Source: Methylosinus sp. LW4
Lineage (GTDB): Bacteria > Pseudomonadota > Alphaproteobacteria > Rhizobiales > Beijerinckiaceae
Reading direction: 5' to 3'
DNA: 64,000 nucleotides
Assembly: GCF_000379125.1 (NCBI RefSeq)
Contig: NZ_KB900626.1
Location: 2,014 to 66,013 of the forward strand
This document shows, piece after piece, positions 59,269 through 64,000 of the stretch (within the stretch, counting starts at the first letter, position 1; the number at the start of each line of letters is the position of its first letter). Below the pieces are notes generated by a model, which saw only the letters and a program-made list of their open reading frames with translations, was not told the origin of the DNA and searched no databases. A program made the position numbers and the translations under genes.

Positions 59269-59772
59269 ATGTCAGTAACAGTCACAGTTGAAACCGGCGC
59301 ATCTATCTCAGGCGCTAACAGTTATATTGATTCAGCCCAAGCCGACGCCATCCTCGCGCTTGAGCCGTTGGACTTGTGCGCCTGGAAATCGCTCGACGCG
59401 GACACCAAGGCGCGTTTCATCATCGCCGCGACGCTCTGGCTAGACGATCACGTCACATGGTCCGGCAAGTCAAAGTCAACGACTCAGGCGCTCGGCTGGC
59501 CTCGAAAGAATGCCCGTGATCGTGAGCGCCGGCCTGTCGCCGACAACATCGTTCCATCGCAGGTCCGTCGCGCAACGGCGCTGATCGCTAATTACCTGCT
59601 ATCGAATGACGACGCGGACCAAGCGGGCATCCGTCGCTTTCGCAGCGATACCTTCGAGATTGAATATCAGCAGGGGTGGTATAAGTCACCATGCCCCTCT
59701 TGGCTTAAGTTCGTCCTGTTTGGACTAGGCTCGCCGGGGAATGAACTAGGCTCAAAGAAGATTGTCCACTAG
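59269..59772 (+). CDS. phage DnaT-like/head-tail connector protein
   Basis: This 167-residue protein matches the phage DnaT_2-type family. It has GASISGANSYIDSAQADAILA at the N-terminus, LIxA-like FIIAATLWLDDHVTW, QALGWPRKNARD and VRRATALIANYLL. Members are annotated as DnaT-like ssDNA-binding proteins but lie in virion modules and look like head-tail adaptors. The ATG at 59269 is chosen; a GTG nine bases upstream is in frame. Composition is lower in GC than the host genes. Confidence 0.65.
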   Translation: MSVTVTVETGASISGANSYIDSAQADAILALEPLDLCAWKSLDADTKARFIIAATLWLDDHVTWSGKSKSTTQALGWPRKNARDRERRPVADNIVPSQVRRATALIANYLLSNDDADQAGIRRFRSDTFEIEYQQGWYKSPCPSWLKFVLFGLGSPGNELGSKKIVH

Positions 59773-60365
59773 GCCGGACGACTATTGTATTTATGCAACA
59801 GTTGATAGAATCATTTTGAGCCGCGAGTTCAGATTTGTTTACTTTTTATACAATTTAATTTACTATTATGGACAGTTCGAAGGCCATACAGCGCCATCTA
59901 AACACCGTGTTTTGCCGAGCGCGTGTTTCTATGACAAGTGTGGCGGCGACCAATCGGGGATTGGCTCGTTTTGATCTATGAATCTTTCCTGTCATCAAGG
60001 CAATGGCAGGTCAAAGAATAGATCGGCTCAAACTAAGTTTCCGACCGCAGGCCATCTACTCCAAGCTAGGCGATCGGAACAGCGCGGCGAAGGACAGAGA
60101 TTTTTTTTTGAGTCCTTCTGAGAGAGCCTTCGCCGCGCTTCCTCCTAATTCAGTTTCGCGCTGCCAATCTCATTCGCTGTCGGGGCTAATGGGAGCGGTC
60201 ACACAAGCGCGGAAAGCCCGCCGTTGGGCCTGTATCAGGCAGGCCCGCCTCTTACTCCAAGGCGACGGCGGCAACTGGCACAGTCCCGAACCTGCGCGAC
60301 GTTCAGTCCCTCGCGTCGCAAAGCAGGCGGGGCTGTGCCATCCCTCACCTGGATCACGGCCACAC
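59773..60365. other. 593-base non-coding stretch with three strong inverted repeats
   Basis: AT-rich at first, with no convincing gene. From 60082 it contains an inverted repeat GCGCGGCGAAGG / CCTTCGCCGCGC (60082-60093 and 60127-60138) enclosing a run of nine T. A hairpin GGGCCTG / CAGGCCC follows (60226-60246), and a long compound stem lies at 60276-60340. A frame that is open from 60003 into the next gene exists but its product looks like translated non-coding DNA. Confidence 0.55.
60276..60340 (+). ncRNA. candidate structured RNA hairpin in the prophage
   Basis: TGGCACAGTCCCG (60276-60288) pairs with CGGGGCTGTGCCA (60328-60340) with one G-T pair. After a two-base bulge, CCTGC pairs with GCAGG, and GCGACG pairs with CGTCGC below a 12-base loop. 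The layered, interrupted helix looks like a folded RNA rather than a simple terminator. It ends 25 bases before the next gene. The identity is unknown. Confidence 0.4.
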
Positions 60366-60566
60366 ATGAACCAATTCGACGGCACCATTCTTTTGAACAA
60401 GAGCGAAATCGCGGCCACGCTCGGCGTGAGTCCGTTCCTTGTGCGCAAGCTCGTCACCTTGCCTGATTTCCCCCCTCCAATCGTGCTTCACCTTCGCCCG
60501 CTCTGGCGGCTCGACGACGTGCGCGCCTGGAAACAGAAGCGCTTCAACGCAAACGAAGCGGCGTGA
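60366..60566 (+). CDS. AlpA/excisionase-like winged-helix protein
   Basis: This 66-residue protein has an HTH of the AlpA/MerR type: LLNKSEIAATLGVSPFLVRKL, then FPPPIVLHLRPLWRLDDVRAWKQ. Such phage proteins act as excisionases or transcription activators. No clear ribosome-binding site precedes the ATG. It lies four bases before the next, similar-sized gene. Confidence 0.7.
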   Translation: MNQFDGTILLNKSEIAATLGVSPFLVRKLVTLPDFPPPIVLHLRPLWRLDDVRAWKQKRFNANEAA

Positions 60567-60569
60567 CCA

Positions 60570-60878
60570 ATGACCGACCTTCAGACATCGCTATGCGTCA
60601 CCGACGCCGGCTCTGACGACAACGCCACCATCCGACTTTTCACTTCGGGGGAGATGGCTTTTGCGCTTTGCCGCAACGTCAATTCATTCAGAGCGTTTCG
60701 CAAGTTTCATCCCGACTTTCCGCGTCGCGCCCTCTACCATGATGGGACGATGTTTTATGACGTTCGGAAAACGCGCGATTGGCTCGTTTCACGCGGCTTC
60801 GACATCAAATTTTTCGATTTGAGAGTCGCTCAGATTCTCACTCGCCCAGCTCCCCCGCGCGTGAGGCTTAAGAAGTGA
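60570..60878 (+). CDS. small phage DNA-binding-like protein
   Basis: This 102-residue protein has RLFTSGEMAFALCRNV followed by FPRRALYHDGTMFYDVRKTRDWL, the same helix-turn-helix plus wing layout as the preceding gene, though more divergent. It may be a second AlpA/Xis-like protein. The stop overlaps the next gene's GTG by four bases. Confidence 0.6.
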   Translation: MTDLQTSLCVTDAGSDDNATIRLFTSGEMAFALCRNVNSFRAFRKFHPDFPRRALYHDGTMFYDVRKTRDWLVSRGFDIKFFDLRVAQILTRPAPPRVRLKK

Positions 60879-61249
60879 CTCCAGCACAAGGATTCGGCAC
60901 GCCCGGAAATCCGGCTTTCACCGTGCGTAGTGGCGATACGCTGTCGCTCGCTGGCGTCGTCGCGCTCCCGGCCGGCAACTGGTCCGCCGTCGTCGCATTT
61001 CGCGCCGCCAATGCGCGCTATGTGATTCCGTCAACGCTGGTGCTTAGTGGCGCGAACGCATCGAATCCGTCCAAGAATGATTGGATTCTATCGCTAAACG
61101 AGACCTCTGCGAATACGGCGCTCTGGCCAGTCGCGTCGAGCATGTATGACTATTTCGTTTGCGCAGTGACCTTCTCTGACGATTCGAATCCTCCCGTAGT
61201 TCGCACGACGGATGATTTTTCGATTCTCGTTCAGCCGCGTCGAGTGTAA
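60875..61249 (+). CDS. phage hypothetical, beta-rich
   Basis: This 124-residue protein starts at a GTG overlapping the previous stop. It is beta-rich, with SGDTLSLAGVVALPAGNWSAVVAFRA and YDYFVCAVTFSDDSNP ending in FSILVQPRRV. The pattern resembles small beta-sandwich domains that connect phage tail fibres, but I recognise no named family. Confidence 0.6.
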   Translation: MTPAQGFGTPGNPAFTVRSGDTLSLAGVVALPAGNWSAVVAFRAANARYVIPSTLVLSGANASNPSKNDWILSLNETSANTALWPVASSMYDYFVCAVTFSDDSNPPVVRTTDDFSILVQPRRV

Positions 61250-61253
61250 TCCC

Positions 61254-61772
61254 ATGGCTGATAAGATCACCATTCACTTCGAGGATACGCTCGCACTCCC
61301 GGCAATCGTTCTTTCGTCTCCCGATGGCAAGCGCCCCTTCAACGTGCGCGCCAATAGGCCGCCGGAAGACCTGTCAATCGCGGAATTCTTTCGTGGCCCG
61401 GCTGGCCCACAAGGCGAACCAGGAACCGGAAGCGCGATCGTATTGACTGCGGCGGCGATGATTCCAGGCCATCGGGCAATCATGCTTGACGCGAATGGAC
61501 ACGCCGCGCTCGCCGATACGTCATCACCTACGTTTGTCTTCGCTGGTATCTCGACGACTGGCGCAAACGCGGGCGGTCAAGTGAACGTCGCACAAAGCGG
61601 GCTCATCGAAGAGGCAACATGGTCATTCGAACCATTGTCGCCTGTGTTCATTTCAACCGATGGACTCTTGACGCAAACACCGCCCACCAACGGAATCAGT
61701 CAGATTATTGCAGTAGCGCAAAGCCCGACTTCTCTTTTGATTCTGCCACAAACACCGATCATCCTGAGTTAG
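61254..61772 (+). CDS. phage tail-fibre or decoration protein with a short collagen-like motif
   Basis: This 172-residue protein has an N-terminal stretch ending in GPAGPQGEPGTG, a short collagen-like Gly-X-Y run found in phage fibres. A beta-rich C-terminal region follows (HRAIMLDANGHAALADTSSP, GISTTGANAGGQVNVAQSG) that resembles capsid-decoration or fibre-tip domains. ATG at 61254 is chosen; it follows the previous gene after four bases. Host receptor binding is an inference. Confidence 0.65.
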   Translation: MADKITIHFEDTLALPAIVLSSPDGKRPFNVRANRPPEDLSIAEFFRGPAGPQGEPGTGSAIVLTAAAMIPGHRAIMLDANGHAALADTSSPTFVFAGISTTGANAGGQVNVAQSGLIEEATWSFEPLSPVFISTDGLLTQTPPTNGISQIIAVAQSPTSLLILPQTPIILS

Positions 61773-61775
61773 TAT

Positions 61776-64000
61776 ATGGCCGCTGAATCCCACACAATCA
61801 CACTCGCCGTTGACGCATCACAAGGCCGCCGCGAGCTTCAGTCTCTCACGCAGTCGATTCGCTCAGCAACTGAATCGTTGAAGCTACTAAACGGCTCAAC
61901 GACCGGAGGCAGCGCATTTTCACAGATGGCGCGCAACCTCTCCGACACGTCGCGGGCCTTCTCCGAACTGAAGCGCCAGACATCCGGCGGCAGTGGCCTA
62001 TCAAATCTCTCCCGCGAAATTTCGATGCTATCTCGCGGAATGCCTGTCGCCGCGCGTGAGATTGTCGCGCTGGCCTCCACACTTATGGTAAGTCGAAACG
62101 CCGTCGCATTGTTCGGCGGCGCGCTCGGCTCTGTTGCGCTTGCTGATTTCGCAAAGAGCGTTTCGACGACCGGCAATTCACTGCTCAGCTTCAAGATTGG
62201 AATCGATGCTGTCGCGACCTCTTCAAAGGAGTCCAGCGACGCGCTCGCGTTCATTCGTGATGCTGCTACTCGCATCGGCGCTCCATTGGACACAGCTACC
62301 GATGCGTTCAAGACTCTCTATGTGAACATGCGCTCACTCGGGCGCCCGGCAGAAGAGATCATGAAAGTTTTCTCGGGCTTTCAGACTGCCATGACTGCGT
62401 TGCACGTCTCGGCGCGCGATCAAGCGTTGTCATGGCGCGAGATCGCCGAAACCTACTCCCAAGGGGTAATACATACGAGACAGGCCATCCTTTCGCTTGG
62501 CTCTCATGTCCCTGGTATGGCCGCCTTGCTTCAAGAGTCCCTCGGCGTCAACGGCGGCAAGCTGCATGAAATGTTCAAGAATGGCGGCCTGCCCTTGGAG
62601 ACATGGACGAAGGCCGCCGACATCCTGTCACAGCGTTACGGCGCACAGCTACCTGAAGCGTTCCGACATTCGCAGCAGCAACTTGTCGCGCTGTCCAATG
62701 AAATGGAAAAGCTACGTCAAATCTCATTCGATAGCGGATTCGATTCCGGCCTCACGACTCTCTTGAAGAGTCTACGTTCGGCCTTCGGCTCTATCGACGG
62801 AGCCGACTCCATCGGTAAGGCAATCGGCGAAGGCTTCCGTATCGCCTTCGTGTCAGCATCGATGCTGCTCGACAAGATCGTCCAGCTAAAGGAACCAATC
62901 GTCGCGATCGGTGGCGCAATCCTCGGATGGAATGTCGCGGTCGCAACAATTCGCCTCGCTGCTGGTGCCGTCGCATTGCTCTTCACCCCGCTCGGCCTCG
63001 CTGCTGCGGGAGCAATCACACTCGCGTCGAGTTGGGATTCTCTGAAGAGCGTGTTCTCTGGTTCCGATACCGACTTCAACGCCGGAGCTGAAGCGATCAA
63101 GCGCCTTACTGGCGGATGGATCGACCTTCACGGCGCAATCAAGGGCGCAATCGTCGCATGGGAATTCGCCAAGGACTTGCTCGCGGGGAAGGGCATTGAC
63201 GCTTCACGCGTCCTTGCTACGCAGGCCGGCAACGCTTTCGATGCTGGACAATACGGCAAGAAGTCCGGCACCTCGTTTGCCGACTCCTTCGTCGAGGGCG
63301 CATCGACTCTTTTCAGTAAGCTCGACGACCTCGCCGGCAAGCACCTACCAGGACGCGACTTGGCAAAGTCGCTGCGTGAAGAATGGACGCAGCTTTATAA
63401 GGATTCAGCGCCGAGCGATTTTCATGGCGGCGGCGACTACGCAAGCAATGCAGCTCGCTATGCGAAGCCGGACCTCTCGCTCAGTGAGGCACTGACGAAG
63501 ACGTTCGAAAAACTTCAGCCGACCATCGCCGCACTGAAGGAATATAAGACTCAGCTCGACTCCATTGCGCAGATGAAGGGCAAGCTCGATCCGCTGGGCC
63601 ACATCATCGATGATGCTGCTGTAAAGCGACTGAAGGAAGCAGCTCGCTCCGATGCGTTCGAGAGCGCGTTTCCGATGGCGTCAAAGATTCAGGATCACCT
63701 CGACGAATTGAAGGCCACTGCCGACTTGCTCGGAAACAAGAGCAGCAAGTCCGACCTTCAGGTTGAGAAGGAAGTCCTTCGCGAAGTGAACGCACTGAAG
63801 CGAAAGGGCGTCGAGATTCGTGATGATGAAGTCGACGCTCTGCGCGCCATCCTGTCGATTGAGAAGGAGCTTGCCAAGGGAGGATCAAACGGCCTCACGC
63901 AATGGGCAAATTCCCAGAAGTCCGCCATCGATGCGATGAATGACAACATCAAGAGCGGCCTCGATTCACTGGCAGATGGAATCGCCAAGGTGGCGACCGA
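61776..64000 (+). CDS. phage tail tape-measure protein, 3' end outside window
   Basis: The frame is open from the ATG at 61776 to the window edge, about 741 residues. The N-terminal 150 residues are helical and Ser/Ala-rich (TLAVDASQGRRELQSLTQ). A tape-measure domain follows with AFIRDAATRIGAPLDTATDAFKTLY and QALSWREIAETYSQG. Two hydrophobic stretches lie near residues 375-410 (AIGGAILGWNVAVATIRLAAG, ALLFTPLGLAAAGAITL), then a long coiled-coil region. Tape-measure proteins set the tail length of siphophages and myophages and help deliver DNA. The start of the gene lies only three bases after the fibre gene. Confidence 0.88.
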   Translation, partial: MAAESHTITLAVDASQGRRELQSLTQSIRSATESLKLLNGSTTGGSAFSQMARNLSDTSRAFSELKRQTSGGSGLSNLSREISMLSRGMPVAAREIVALASTLMVSRNAVALFGGALGSVALADFAKSVSTTGNSLLSFKIGIDAVATSSKESSDALAFIRDAATRIGAPLDTATDAFKTLYVNMRSLGRPAEEIMKVFSGFQTAMTALHVSARDQALSWREIAETYSQGVIHTRQAILSLGSHVPGMAALLQESLGVNGGKLHEMFKNGGLPLETWTKAADILSQRYGAQLPEAFRHSQQQLVALSNEMEKLRQISFDSGFDSGLTTLLKSLRSAFGSIDGADSIGKAIGEGFRIAFVSASMLLDKIVQLKEPIVAIGGAILGWNVAVATIRLAAGAVALLFTPLGLAAAGAITLASSWDSLKSVFSGSDTDFNAGAEAIKRLTGGWIDLHGAIKGAIVAWEFAKDLLAGKGIDASRVLATQAGNAFDAGQYGKKSGTSFADSFVEGASTLFSKLDDLAGKHLPGRDLAKSLREEWTQLYKDSAPSDFHGGGDYASNAARYAKPDLSLSEALTKTFEKLQPTIAALKEYKTQLDSIAQMKGKLDPLGHIIDDAAVKRLKEAARSDAFESAFPMASKIQDHLDELKATADLLGNKSSKSDLQVEKEVLREVNALKRKGVEIRDDEVDALRAILSIEKELAKGGSNGLTQWANSQKSAIDAMNDNIKSGLDSLADGIAKVAT

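Noticed and set aside
60003..60365. N-terminal extension of the AlpA-like gene
   Set aside because: The 121 extra residues look like translated structured DNA and have no motif; the AlpA fold begins at the ATG at 60366.
1..64000. CRISPR arrays, rRNA genes, transposase or integrase genes
   Set aside because: I looked for evenly spaced direct repeats, rRNA consensus blocks and integrase/transposase motifs on both strands and found none; the repeats present are palindromic intergenic elements.

Overview
The window is GC-rich chromosomal DNA with a strong G/C bias at third codon positions. It looks like an alphaproteobacterium of the Rhizobiales, most likely a methylotroph of the Methylocystis/Methylosinus kind. 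This placement is an inference. It rests on the sppA-ihfB-lapA order, a formaldehyde-activating-enzyme (Fae) paralogue, a possible PmoD-like copper protein, a PQQ-type sugar dehydrogenase, and mosaic intergenic repeats typical of the order. No marker gene here fixes the species.

Layout. 1-1424: the 5' two-thirds of a planctomycete-type DUF1549/DUF1553 cytochrome protein. 2237-2312: tRNA-Thr(CGU). 2397-13711: housekeeping genes (lapA-type, ihfB, sppA, ygfZ, pyrC, a LysR regulator divergent from a methyltransferase, PaiB-type protein, lytic transglycosylase, dxs). 14043-20612: a GNAT/FemAB-like protein, DUF72, a coupled DUF898 membrane protein and M48 protease, an SDR and a lipoprotein hydrolase. 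20799-23117: a chemoreceptor whose C-terminus is a urea/amide-type periplasmic-binding domain. 23232-28576: HU-like protein, Fae paralogue, sorbosone-dehydrogenase-like protein, and a CstA carrier with its small YbdD partner. 28656-36308: small hypothetical, degenerate uracil-DNA-glycosylase-like protein, ispG, SDR, amidase, a candidate small RNA, a solitary MazF-like toxin and a P-type ATPase. 36347-43269: M20 peptidase, secreted hypothetical, LemA with two TPM proteins, a 33-residue membrane miniprotein, and an L,D-transpeptidase. 43313-51052: a TolC/RND/adaptor metal-type efflux operon divergent from its probable two-component system. 51060-58541: Hsp70-like protein, an AT-richer island with a ribbon-helix-helix protein coupled to a GmrSD-like endonuclease, queD/queE, a cytochrome c, and a second two-component system.

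From about 58998 to the window end, composition changes abruptly. The first codons of an MHS-family transporter are cut off and prophage DNA follows: DnaT-like connector, two small winged-helix proteins, tail-fibre-type proteins and a tape-measure protein that runs off the end. No integrase, transposase or repressor is visible, so this is only one end of the element.

How the parts work together. dxs and ispG are the first and penultimate steps of the MEP isoprenoid route. The RND operon and the adjacent response regulator share a divergent promoter carrying phased direct repeats. The DUF262/DUF1524 protein is probably a mobile anti-phage nuclease. The strongest candidates for undescribed biology are the cytoplasmic-sensor chemoreceptor, the Fae paralogue lacking the catalytic histidine, the two-gene RHH-nuclease island, the structured non-coding stretch in the prophage, and a promoter-to-terminator small RNA beside the MazF-like gene.
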